DNA of 22,876 bases, taken from NCBI GenBank assembly GCA_964393895.1, contig CAYMWP010000075.1, forward strand, positions 1-22,876, read 5' to 3'. Made by a program: the position numbers and the translations under genes. Below are positions 7,201-14,699 of the stretch, piece after piece; the stretch's first letter is position 1; every line of letters starts with the position of its first letter. The DNA is from B4-G1 sp964393895 (GTDB taxonomy: Bacteria; Chloroflexota; Anaerolineae; B4-G1). A model generated the notes under the pieces. The model was not told the origin of the DNA and ran no database searches. It saw only the letters and a program-made list of their open reading frames with translations.

Positions 7201-7251
7201 AACTGCTCAGGCTATAGACCTCCGAGGTCTTCTGGGGCAGGCTGAGCAGTT
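7201..7251. repeat. Nested palindrome in the 3' UTR of the ecf operon
   Basis: AACTGCTCAG (7201-7210) pairs with CTGAGCAGTT (7242-7251). Inside it, AGACCT-CCG-AGGTCT (7216-7230) makes a second stem. It lies between the S-component stop and the terminator and has no T-tract. It may be a dispersed palindromic element or a stabilising 3' structure. Confidence 0.55.
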
Positions 7252-7281
7252 GCTTTCCAGGTATTCGAGATCGGGCTGGAG

Positions 7282-7824
7282 CTACATCTTGGCCTCGCCG
7301 CGCCCGGTCTCGATGCGCTTCCAGGCGGCGACGACGGCCACGGTGATGATGGCAGCGATGATCACCTCGGCGATGGCCTGGGGGATGATGGGTGGGATAG
7401 CGGCCAAAGGCAGGTAGCCGCGAATGACTGCCATACCCAAGACCAGCACGGTGTTGGTCAACGTGCCTACCACTGCGGCGGTGATGAGGGCCGCGTATTC
7501 ATTGACCTTCTTTAGCCCCGCATAAGTGAAGTAAGCGGTGATGCCGATAAAGATGCGCGGGAAGATGGCCACGAGCGGGTCCTTGAACAACGGAGTCGTT
7601 GCCTGGAGAAAACTGAACAGGCCAAAGATAGTGCCGACGATGCCGCCGACGAGCCATCCCTCCATGACGCCGCCGATGATGGCCGGCACGTGCATAATGG
7701 TGGCGTTGCCTGCCAGCGTGGGCACCGGGATAAAGCCCAGGCGCGTCCACCCCAGCAAAATGGCAATGGCCGCCAACACACCAGAAACGACGATCTTGCG
7801 TACCGAAAAGCCTTTCTCTTCCAT
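7282..7824 (-). CDS. ECF transporter S component (vitamin-binding membrane subunit)
   Basis: Substrate-binding integral membrane subunit of an energy-coupling-factor importer. The 180-residue hydrophobic protein has about six membrane segments. It carries features of the PF12822-type S components: a small-residue-rich first helix (SGVLAAIAILLG, 14-25), a loop with ATIMHVPAIIGG (41-52), and FPRIFIG (88-94). Family members bind pantothenate (PanT), folate, riboflavin and other compounds, so sequence alone does not fix the ligand. It is last in the operon with ecfA1, ecfA2 and ecfT, which makes this a dedicated (group I-like) transporter. The opposing panB-panE unit makes pantothenate or a relative the best guess. 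AAGGAGGAG precedes the ATG. Confidence 0.88.
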   Translation of the reverse strand: MEEKGFSVRKIVVSGVLAAIAILLGWTRLGFIPVPTLAGNATIMHVPAIIGGVMEGWLVGGIVGTIFGLFSFLQATTPLFKDPLVAIFPRIFIGITAYFTYAGLKKVNEYAALITAAVVGTLTNTVLVLGMAVIRGYLPLAAIPPIIPQAIAEVIIAAIITVAVVAAWKRIETGRGEAKM

Positions 7825-7960
7825 GGTATACTCCTCCTTGAGATTGCTTGACTAGGTAAATGAGACGAACAACGAACATTGCTTGGAAAACGGCGCTTGG
7901 GGCTGGTCTTATTCCATTTGCACCTCCTCTCTCTTCACGTTTGTGACGTTTGACGTCTCA

Positions 7961-8935
7961 CTATTTCAAATCACGGACCGCCGGAATCCCCCCCAGCGAC
8001 TCGGCCTGCTGCACGGCCCGCACTACCGCCCGTGCCAGCACCTCGGCGGCAGCGATGCCCACTACGCTGGGATCAGCTCCGTTTCCTTTCTTGGGGGGCT
8101 TGCCGGTCGCCAGGGCAAAGGTCGTGTCGCCGTCGAACATGGTGTGCACCGGCCTGATGGCCCAAGCCAGGCCGTCGTGGGCCATCTGCGCCACCTTGTT
8201 GGCCCCCTCTTTCGTCAAATAGCCGTTGGTGGCGACTACGGCCAGTGTGGTGCTGGCAAAACCGAGGATCGTCTGGCCCAGGTCGCCCTGCATGCGCTTG
8301 ACGGTGTTCACGAACCCGCCGACCACCGGCTTGCGTGTGCCGGCAATGATCGCGCCGCTCTCGGGGTCCACCACGTTGCCAAAAGCGTTGACGGCGACGA
8401 TGGCCCCCACGACGATACCCTTGCCGATCTTGACGCTGGCCGTACCCAGGCCGCTCTTGGTGGCGAACTTGGGTCCCAGCAGTTTGCCGACCGTGGCCCC
8501 GGTTCCCGCGCCCACACTTCCTTCTGGCACCGGGCCGTCGCTTGCCGCCTGGCAGGCCCGGTAGCCTGCTTCAGCGTCGGGGCGGGCCTTGGAATCGCCG
8601 ATGGTCAGGTCGAACAACACCGCCGCTGGCACGATGGGCACCACTCCCGCGCCCACATTCAAGCCGATGCCGTGCTCCTCCAGCCAGCGCATCACGCCGC
8701 CCGCCGCATCCAGGCCGTAGGCACTGCCGCCGGTGAGCAGCACGGCGTGAGCTTCTTGCACCAGGTTGACCGGACGCATCAGGTCAGTCTCGCGGGTGCC
8801 GGGGGCGGAACCACGCACATCCACGCCGCCAACGGCCCCGCCCTCACAGAGCACGACCGTACAGCCGGTGATGCCTTCCCTATCGGTGTAATGGCCTACC
8901 TTGATGCCTGCTACGTCGGTGATACTGTTATGCAT
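7961..8935 (-). CDS. P1 family peptidase (DmpA/BapA-like N-terminal nucleophile aminopeptidase)
   Basis: Peptidase family P1 enzymes are made as a precursor that cleaves itself to expose an N-terminal Ser or Thr nucleophile. Characterised members include L-aminopeptidase/D-esterase DmpA and beta-peptidyl aminopeptidases (BapA), which release N-terminal beta-amino acids. The opening ITDVAGIKVGHYTD, LLTGGSAYGLDAAGGV (about 66-81) and MAHDGLAWAIRPVHTMFDGD (251-270) are typical. The self-cleavage site should lie in FASTTLAVVATN (226-237), with T229 or T230 as nucleophile; many members have Asn where this protein has Ser228. The 324-residue length is normal and there is no signal peptide. It lies between the M20 enzyme and the S component in the ecf operon, suggesting it acts on the imported compound. 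Confidence 0.92.
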   Translation of the reverse strand: MHNSITDVAGIKVGHYTDREGITGCTVVLCEGGAVGGVDVRGSAPGTRETDLMRPVNLVQEAHAVLLTGGSAYGLDAAGGVMRWLEEHGIGLNVGAGVVPIVPAAVLFDLTIGDSKARPDAEAGYRACQAASDGPVPEGSVGAGTGATVGKLLGPKFATKSGLGTASVKIGKGIVVGAIVAVNAFGNVVDPESGAIIAGTRKPVVGGFVNTVKRMQGDLGQTILGFASTTLAVVATNGYLTKEGANKVAQMAHDGLAWAIRPVHTMFDGDTTFALATGKPPKKGNGADPSVVGIAAAEVLARAVVRAVQQAESLGGIPAVRDLK

Positions 8936-8978
8936 CGTGCTCCTTGTACAGTATAGAAACCCCCCAACCCCGCGCAGG

Positions 8979-10208
8979 TTACGTTTCCGCCACGCCCAAG
9001 AACCTCATCGCCGCCAGGACGTAGAGCTTGGTCGCCTCGATCAACTCATCCAAGCCCAGCCACTCGTCCACGTGATGGGGGATGTAGATGTCGCCAGGGC
9101 CGCAGGTGACGATGGGGACTCCGGCTCGGCTGTTGAGGATCGTGCCGTCGGTAGAGCCGGGCACGCCGCCATAGATCGGCTCATTGCCGGTCAGATCGCG
9201 GTATGATTGGTCCAACACTCTGACGACTGGCTCGTCCCGGTCCGTGGCGGTGGGCGCCCGCGCCTCCAGCACTTGCACCTCAAAGGTAACTCGCTCGTCC
9301 TGGGCGCGAACCCCGTCGCAGGCGGCCTTGATCTTGGCCTCGATCTCCTCCGGCGACTGACCTGGGATGAGGCGAATATCCAACACAATCTCCGTCTGCG
9401 CTGGCATAACATTGTTCTGAGCCTCGCCGCGCACCGGGGAGCGCAAGATGGTGGGGGTGATGCTAGGCTGTCCCAGAAACTCGTGCCTGCCGTGTGCGGC
9501 GATCTGCGCCGCTTCCAGTTCCCGCATCGCCACCAGGAACGCGGCCATAGGATAGGCCGAGTTGACGCCGGTCAGCGGCATGGCGCCGTGGGCCATCTTG
9601 CCCGTGGCGGTGACCCGCACCCACATGACCCCCTTCTGGCTAACGCAGAGATGATTCTCCTCCGGCTCGCAGATGATGGCCGCGTCCACGTCATCGGCCC
9701 AGCCCTGTTCCACGAAATGCTTGATGCCGATCATGTGGCCCTCTTCATCGCACACCGCGCCGATGAGGATATCGCCGCCCAGCTTGACGCCGCTTGCGAC
9801 GATGGCCTGGGTCGCACAGATGGCGGCCACCAGCCCACCCTTCATATCATTCGCGCCCCGGCCGTACATCTTGCCGTCCACGATTTTCGCCTCGAAAGGC
9901 GGATAGGTCCACTGGCTCGCGTCACCTTCGGTGACGACGTCGGTGTGTCCCTCGAACATGAGAGTCTTGCCGCCCTCGGCGCCGCGCCAGACGCCGATCA
10001 CGTTGGGCCTTCCTGGCTCGACCATCTCGAAGGATACCTGCAGCCCGATCTCTTTCAACCGGGACTCTACCCAGCGGGCGGCCGGCTCCTCGGCCTCGCC
10101 TCGCTCGGGACGGTAGACGCTGGGAATGCGGACCAATTCCTGCGTCCAGCGGATGACTTGATCCTCGTCTACCAATGACAATACTTTGCGCTCAAGATCG
10201 GTAAGCAT
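8979..10208 (-). CDS. M20 family metallopeptidase (ArgE/DapE-type amidohydrolase)
   Basis: Di-zinc hydrolase that cleaves an amide or peptide bond in a small molecule; relatives include ArgE, DapE, carboxypeptidases and carnosinases. Zinc ligands and catalytic residues are visible: H88 and D90 in GHTD, D121 in GRGANDMKGG, E155/E156 in DEEGH, an acidic residue in CEPEE (181-184), and a C-terminal His in IPHHVDEW. A dimerisation domain interrupts the catalytic domain from about residue 190 to 300. The 409-residue length fits. It begins 128 bases after ecfT and ends 43 bases before the P1 peptidase, within a transporter operon, so the substrate is probably the imported nutrient. ArgE or DapE itself is possible but no arginine or lysine pathway genes are nearby. 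Confidence 0.92.
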   Translation of the reverse strand: MLTDLERKVLSLVDEDQVIRWTQELVRIPSVYRPERGEAEEPAARWVESRLKEIGLQVSFEMVEPGRPNVIGVWRGAEGGKTLMFEGHTDVVTEGDASQWTYPPFEAKIVDGKMYGRGANDMKGGLVAAICATQAIVASGVKLGGDILIGAVCDEEGHMIGIKHFVEQGWADDVDAAIICEPEENHLCVSQKGVMWVRVTATGKMAHGAMPLTGVNSAYPMAAFLVAMRELEAAQIAAHGRHEFLGQPSITPTILRSPVRGEAQNNVMPAQTEIVLDIRLIPGQSPEEIEAKIKAACDGVRAQDERVTFEVQVLEARAPTATDRDEPVVRVLDQSYRDLTGNEPIYGGVPGSTDGTILNSRAGVPIVTCGPGDIYIPHHVDEWLGLDELIEATKLYVLAAMRFLGVAET

Positions 10209-10245
10209 GAACGAGAACCCCTTTATGTCTACGTGTGGATGTGAG

Positions 10246-10263
10246 GCAGGTATGAAAACCTGC
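10246..10263. repeat. Small palindrome between ecfT and the M20 gene
   Basis: GCAGGT-ATGAAA-ACCTGC forms a 6-bp stem, with GGAG-like flanks extending the symmetry loosely. It has no T-tract, so it is not a terminator. It may be a short dispersed element in the 127-base spacer. Confidence 0.4.
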
Positions 10264-10335
10264 TCCTACGAAAGCCGGTAGTCTCCCCATTGAGTGTTGT
10301 TAAGCGAAACCAGCGGGAGGGGGAATATCCGAAAG

Positions 10336-11193
10336 CTAGATCGGAAAATAGTTGCGCAAGGCCAGCATGGACACGGAGAAAATCAGGCTGAGCACGTAAG
10401 CGACGTAATCCAGCGGTGCAAACTCGAGGCGGACGAGGCTGCTGCGACCTCGACCGCCAACGTAGCAGCGGGCCTGCATGGCCAGGATCAGGTCTTCGGC
10501 GCGACGCAGTGCGTCAATAAAGAGCGGCACGATGAGTGCGGCCACCTGTCGTGTCGTCGTCACGAACTGAAACTTTCCCTGGTGAGCGATGTCGGCTCCC
10601 CGTGAGGCCTGGGCCTTCATAATGATCTCCAATTGCTCGGCCAAGAGTGGCACGAAGCGCAGGGCAATGGTCGCCACCAACGAAAGCTCGTGCGCTGGCA
10701 CGCCAATTCTGGAAAATGGCCGCAACATGTTCTCCATGCCGTGAGTGATGTCGGTCAGTGTCGTGGTATTGGTCAGCAGGCTGGTCAAAAAGAGCAGTTC
10801 GATGAAGCGCAGCGCAGAGACAATGACCAACTGAACGCTGCCATTGGTGATGTGAATCCAACCCCAATGGAAATATGTCTTGGTCTGCATGCCGAACGGT
10901 ACGAACTGTCCACCGTAGAATAAGAGTTGCAGGATGGCGAGGACGATGATGAGAGGAATGGCCGGTTTGACGCCGGAAAAGACGTAGCGCATAGAGACCC
11001 CGGAGAGCAGGACTAGCGACAACGTCACCAGCACCAGGATGACATTAGCTGTATAAGAGACGCTGAACGTTACGGCTATGGTGATGAACAAAAAGATCGA
11101 GAGTTTGGTGCGTGGATCCAGCCGGTGGATGATCGAGTCACCGGGCAGGAACTGGCCGATGGTGATATGCCTCAGGAATTCAAAATCTTCCAT
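10336..11193 (-). CDS. ecfT: ECF transporter T component (EcfT)
   Basis: Transmembrane coupling subunit that links the two ATPases to the S component. The N-terminus carries LDPRTKL (25-31), followed by several hydrophobic helices. The two Ala-Arg-Gly-type coupling motifs appear as ASRGAD (196-201) and QARCYVGG (240-247), with Cys in place of Gly in the second. The 285-residue length is typical. The ATG has GAGGGAG upstream and lies inside the end of ecfA2 (22-base overlap), so translation is coupled. It is followed by the M20 gene in the same operon. Confidence 0.95.
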   Translation of the reverse strand: MEDFEFLRHITIGQFLPGDSIIHRLDPRTKLSIFLFITIAVTFSVSYTANVILVLVTLSLVLLSGVSMRYVFSGVKPAIPLIIVLAILQLLFYGGQFVPFGMQTKTYFHWGWIHITNGSVQLVIVSALRFIELLFLTSLLTNTTTLTDITHGMENMLRPFSRIGVPAHELSLVATIALRFVPLLAEQLEIIMKAQASRGADIAHQGKFQFVTTTRQVAALIVPLFIDALRRAEDLILAMQARCYVGGRGRSSLVRLEFAPLDYVAYVLSLIFSVSMLALRNYFPI

Positions 11194-12038
11194 GTCTCTT
11201 TCACTCCCTCTTCCACCGTCACCGGAATCTGTTCCACAGCTATGCCCCTGGCGATCAATGTGTGGGCTACTTCTGTCACCTGGGGTACTCCCAGTCCGTG
11301 CTCGTGCAATTCATCCGGCTGAGAAAAGATCTCCCGTGTAGTGCCGTTCATCACCACGTGGCCATCGTCCATGACGTAGATGCGCTCCACCAGCCCGGCC
11401 ATGTCCTCCATGTTGGGTGAGACGAAGGCCAATGTCAGGCCATGCTCTTTGTGCAACGTCAGCAGACGTTCTAGTAGCTCCCTACGGCTGCGAGGATCCA
11501 CGCCGGAGGTGGATTCGTCCAGAATCAGCATTTCCGGTTGGAGGGCCAAAACTCCTGCAAGGGCGGCTTTGCGCATCTCACCGCCGCTCAAAGAGAAGGT
11601 GAAGCGATCCTTGAATTCTTCGAAATCCAATCCCACCATCTCCATGGCCCACTTGACCCGCTCGCGGCGCTCGGCCGGCTCCATACCCAGTTTCTTGGGG
11701 CCAAAGGCGATGTCGTCCCCTACCAACCGCTCGAACAACTGCTGCTCCGGATACTGGAACACCAGGCCGACCTTTTGCCGAATACGGCGCACGTCAACCT
11801 TGGGATCGCTCAGATCCTCTCCGTCCACGATGACCTGGCCCGGTTTTCGAGGACGGATGAGGCCGTTAAAGTGCTGCACCACCGTTGACTTGCCCGCCCC
11901 GGTGCGGCCAATGATGCCGACCGACTCGCCCCTGTAAATCTCCATGTTCACGCCCTGCAGGGCGGTGACCTCCAATGGCGTATCGCGCAGATAGTTGTGG
12001 TGCAGGTCGTTGATCTGGATAAAGGGCCGCTCGTTCAT
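11172..12038 (-). CDS. ecfA2: ECF transporter ATPase EcfA2
   Basis: One of two ATPases powering the ECF importer. Walker A is GRTGAGKST (44-52), the Q-loop is Q95 in FQYPEQQLF, the signature is LSGGE (150-154) and Walker B is LILDES with E175. The switch (H-loop) histidine is missing: the expected S-H-D reads SPN (207-209, coded TCA CCC AAC). This should weaken ATP hydrolysis at the site that uses this subunit's Walker motifs. The 288-residue length is normal for EcfA. Its ATG overlaps the ecfA1 stop (ATGA) and its end overlaps ecfT by 22 bases. I call it A2 because the partner carries the A1-like Q-loop (IPDNQ). Confidence 0.93.
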   Translation of the reverse strand: MNERPFIQINDLHHNYLRDTPLEVTALQGVNMEIYRGESVGIIGRTGAGKSTVVQHFNGLIRPRKPGQVIVDGEDLSDPKVDVRRIRQKVGLVFQYPEQQLFERLVGDDIAFGPKKLGMEPAERRERVKWAMEMVGLDFEEFKDRFTFSLSGGEMRKAALAGVLALQPEMLILDESTSGVDPRSRRELLERLLTLHKEHGLTLAFVSPNMEDMAGLVERIYVMDDGHVVMNGTTREIFSQPDELHEHGLGVPQVTEVAHTLIARGIAVEQIPVTVEEGVKETWKILNS

Positions 12039-12904
12039 TCCCCGCTCCTCCCGTTGACACGACGCTGGATCTCGGCGGCCACGTCATCTACCAGCAACAA
12101 ATCTGGCGGGAAGGTAGAGTCCAGTTGGTTCAGCCGGTAGGCCAACTCTGTAGTCTGCGGCACGTCCAGTTGCAGGGCGCGCAACTCTTCGACGTGGGAG
12201 AACACCTCGCGCGGCGTCCCCTCCATGACGATCTTGCCCGCCTCCATGACGATGACCCGGTTCCCCTCGGCGGCCTCGTGCATAAAGTGGGTGATGGCGA
12301 TGACTGTCACGCCCTCTGCGTTCAACTGGCGCACCGCCGCCAACACGTCCCGTCGCCCCTCGGGGTCCAACATGGCTGTGGACTCGTCCAATATTAGAAC
12401 CTTCGGCTTCATCGCCATCACACCAGCGATGGCCACCCGCTGTTTCTGGCCGGCCGAGAGCCGGTGAGGGGGGCGGCGACGGTGATCCAGCATGTCCACC
12501 ACGCCCAACGCCCATTCGACGCGCTCCTGGAGTTCATCGTCTGGCACACCCAGGTTCTCCGGGCCAAAAGCCACGTCTTCCTCGACGATGGTGGCGACGA
12601 TTTGATTATCGGGAATCTGAAAGACCATGCCCACTTCGCTGCGAATAGCCAGCGTGTTCGCCGGATCTCGCGTGTTCATATCCTCGACCCAGACGTCCCC
12701 TTCCGTTGGCTTCAAGAGGACGTTGATGTTCTTGGCCAGCGTGGATTTGCCCGAGCCATTGTGGCCAACGACGACCAGATACTCGCCGGGGTAAATTTCC
12801 AGGTCTATTCCTTTGATGGCGTGGATAGGGTGCTCGGACTGGGGATTGTAGTGAAAGTGGAGGCCTTCGATTCTTATGATTGGCTCTACCGATGCAACAG
12901 ACAA
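12035..12904 (-). CDS. ecfA1: ECF transporter ATPase EcfA1
   Basis: ATPase partner of EcfA2. Walker A is GHNGSGKST (47-55), the Q-loop is FQIPDNQIV (95-103), the signature is LSAGQ (149-153, Ala for the first Gly), Walker B is VLILDE (169-174) and the switch histidine is H206 in ITHFMHE. I start it at the TTG at 12904-12902, with AGGAGG 8 bases upstream, giving 289 residues. Longer in-frame starts (ATG at 13006, or 13084) are unlikely. The ATG at 13006 overlaps the -10 box of the operon's own promoter, and the extra residues resemble nothing expected at an EcfA N-terminus. It is the first gene of the leftward operon and is divergent from the GntR regulator. Confidence 0.93.
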   Translation of the reverse strand: MSVASVEPIIRIEGLHFHYNPQSEHPIHAIKGIDLEIYPGEYLVVVGHNGSGKSTLAKNINVLLKPTEGDVWVEDMNTRDPANTLAIRSEVGMVFQIPDNQIVATIVEEDVAFGPENLGVPDDELQERVEWALGVVDMLDHRRRPPHRLSAGQKQRVAIAGVMAMKPKVLILDESTAMLDPEGRRDVLAAVRQLNAEGVTVIAITHFMHEAAEGNRVIVMEAGKIVMEGTPREVFSHVEELRALQLDVPQTTELAYRLNQLDSTFPPDLLLVDDVAAEIQRRVNGRSGE

Positions 12905-12956
12905 CGCTTTATCCTCCTGTTCTATAGAGAACGTCTTGCCTGTTCCTGCTAGACCG

Positions 12957-12985
12957 TTGACAAATCTGGCCGCTTGTGCTATGAT
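12957..12985 (+). promoter_or_regulatory. Promoter of the gntR-panB-panE unit
   Basis: TTGACA (12957-12962), a 17-base spacer and TATGAT (12980-12985) form a near-consensus promoter pointing right, with a start near 12992. The boxes lie inside the untranslated leader of the leftward ecf operon. Confidence 0.8.
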
Positions 12986-13007
12986 TCGATTGTCGAATGT
13001 CGACATT
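12984..13007. promoter_or_regulatory. Double palindrome, likely operator for the GntR/FCD regulator
   Basis: Two perfect palindromes overlap: ATTCGA-TTG-TCGAAT (12984-12998) and AATGTCGACATT (12996-13007). They span both predicted transcription starts and touch the -10 boxes of both the gntR and ecf promoters. GntR-family dimers bind such symmetric sites, and the adjacent gene encodes one. Confidence 0.7.
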
Positions 13008-13033
13008 ATACCATCAACACAGCTAACCGTCAA
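13005..13033 (-). promoter_or_regulatory. Promoter of the ecf operon
   Basis: On the - strand TTGACG (13033-13028), a 17-base spacer and a perfect TATAAT (13010-13005) predict a start near 12998, about 94 bases before the TTG start of ecfA1. It faces the gntR promoter. Confidence 0.82.
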
Positions 13034-13072
13034 ACCCGGCCACAAGAGCGTCCAATTCCAAAGGATAAGCCC

Positions 13073-13753
13073 GTGAGCTTGCAAGTGTTCGAACAGGTAT
13101 CCCGCAAGTCATTGCGGGAAAAGGCACTATCGGCTATCCGGCAGGCGATCTCGCGTGGCGACCTCAAGCCGGGGCAGCGGTTGATGGAGAGCGAAATCGC
13201 CGGCCAGATGGGCATGAGCCGGGCCCCAGTGCGAGAGGCGCTGCGCCAACTCGAAACCGAGGGGTTGGTGGTGAGCGAAGCGCACCGGGGCACTTTTGTC
13301 GCCGAGCTTTCTGCCAAAGATATGACCGAGATCTGCGCATTGCGGGCGGCCGTCGAGAGTATGGCTGCCCGCATCGTTGCGGAGCAGGCATCGCCAGAGA
13401 CACTGGCACAGTTGCAGCAGGCCGTGACCGACATGACCCAGGCTGCCAACGCAGGCGATCTCTCCCGTCTGGCTGCCCTCGATATGTCTTTCCACGAGAC
13501 GTTGTGTCGCGCTTCGGGCAATTCGCGCCTGTTGGATACATGGCTGAACATGACGTCGCTGATCCGCACCCTTATAGACCTGACCAACACACTCTATCTG
13601 CCGGCCGACGAGATAGTGAGCCTCCACGCCGAGGTTGTCGAGCACATCGAGCACGGACGCGCCGAGGAGGCAGGGCAGGCGTTAGCGCGTCACATCCTCG
13701 AGGTAGGCGAGCGCATCAGCCAAGAGCAAGAGTCAGACACATCAGGCGCCTGA
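13073..13753 (+). CDS. GntR family transcriptional regulator, FCD (FadR-type) effector domain
   Basis: DNA-binding regulator controlled by a small acid or metabolite. The winged helix-turn-helix lies at about residues 10-75 (GDLKPGQRLMESEIAGQMGM and MSRAPVREALRQLETEGLV). The all-helical FCD domain covers about 85-215. Likely metal-binding residues are D137, H141, H185 and H207. I start at the GTG at 13073, with AAGGAT upstream; an upstream ATG at 12974 lies before the predicted transcription start. Length is 226 residues. It is followed by panB after 45 bases and faces the ecf operon across a double palindrome, so it probably regulates both and itself. The effector may be pantoate, pantothenate or a precursor; this is inferred. 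Confidence 0.92.
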   Translation: MSLQVFEQVSRKSLREKALSAIRQAISRGDLKPGQRLMESEIAGQMGMSRAPVREALRQLETEGLVVSEAHRGTFVAELSAKDMTEICALRAAVESMAARIVAEQASPETLAQLQQAVTDMTQAANAGDLSRLAALDMSFHETLCRASGNSRLLDTWLNMTSLIRTLIDLTNTLYLPADEIVSLHAEVVEHIEHGRAEEAGQALARHILEVGERISQEQESDTSGA

Positions 13754-13798
13754 CCAAAAGACCCGTCGTATTCTCAACCCGATGCTAAGGAGGAACCT

Positions 13799-14650
13799 AT
13801 GAGCCGCAAAAAAGTCACGATCCTGGATCTAAAGAACAAGAAAGAAAAGGGCGAGCCGATCACCATGCTCACCGCCTACGATTACCCCACCGGGTTGCTG
13901 GTGGATCAGGCCGGCATTGATATCATCTTGGTGGGCGACTCGCTGGCCATGGTAGTGCTGGGCCACGAGAACACCGTGGCCGTGACTATGGACGAGATGC
14001 TGCACCACTGCAAGGCCGTGGCGCGTGGAGCCAAGAACCCGCTGCTGGTGGGCGACATGCCCTTCATGTCCTACCAGGTGGACGTGAAAGAGGCGGTTCG
14101 CAACGCGGGACGCTTTCTCAAAGAGGGCGGCATGGACGTGATCAAACTGGAAGGCGGGCGCGATATGGCCCCCACCGTCCAGGCCATCGTGGACGCCGGT
14201 ATCCCGGTGATGGGCCACATCGGCCTGACGCCCCAGACCATCTCCAAGCTGGGTGGCTACCGCGTACAGGGCAAGGACGTCGCCACTGCCAGGGCGCTGA
14301 TTGACGATGCGGTGGCCCTGGAGGAGGCCGGCGCGTTCAGTCTCATCCTGGAGGCAATCCCCGGTCCAGTGGCCAGGCTCATCACCCAGCGGGTAAGTAT
14401 CCCCACCATCGGCATCGGCGCCGGACCAGATTGCGACGGACAGGTGCTGGTCATACACGACCTGATCGGCCTCTTTGACAAGTTCGTGCCCAAGTTCGTC
14501 AAGCAGTACGCCAACGTTTTCCCCACGATCACGGGGGCATTGGAGGCCTATCGGGATGAAGTGATTGGCGGCGCTTTTCCTGGACCAGAGCACGGCTACG
14601 ATATGAGTGAGGAAGCCCTGCAAGCGTTGCTAGAGGAACTGGGCGGGTAG
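13799..14650 (+). CDS. panB: 3-methyl-2-oxobutanoate hydroxymethyltransferase (ketopantoate hydroxymethyltransferase)
   Basis: First step of pantothenate and coenzyme A synthesis: transfers a hydroxymethyl group from methylene-tetrahydrofolate to 2-oxoisovalerate. Conserved residues are in place: MLTAYDYPTG near the N-terminus, metal ligands D47 (VGDS) and D86 (VGDMPF), K116 and E118 in IKLEGG, H140 in MGHIGLTPQ, GGYRVQGK (152-159), and E185 in LEAIPG. The 283-residue length is a little long, with a short C-terminal tail. AAGGAGG precedes the ATG by 5 bases. It follows the GntR gene and precedes panE by 49 bases, so the two successive pathway enzymes are made together. panC and panD are not in this window. 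Confidence 0.96.
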   Translation: MSRKKVTILDLKNKKEKGEPITMLTAYDYPTGLLVDQAGIDIILVGDSLAMVVLGHENTVAVTMDEMLHHCKAVARGAKNPLLVGDMPFMSYQVDVKEAVRNAGRFLKEGGMDVIKLEGGRDMAPTVQAIVDAGIPVMGHIGLTPQTISKLGGYRVQGKDVATARALIDDAVALEEAGAFSLILEAIPGPVARLITQRVSIPTIGIGAGPDCDGQVLVIHDLIGLFDKFVPKFVKQYANVFPTITGALEAYRDEVIGGAFPGPEHGYDMSEEALQALLEELGG

Positions 14651-14699
14651 GGGCGCAACAACGCTCCACCCTCTGAAAGACTGCGAGGGAGAAGTGAAA

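Noticed and set aside
12905..13084. Longer ecfA1 reading frame starting at 13084 or at the ATG at 13006
   Set aside because: The ATG at 13006 overlaps the -10 box of the promoter, so it would not be transcribed. A TTG at 12904 has an ideal AGGAGG site and gives the normal EcfA length.
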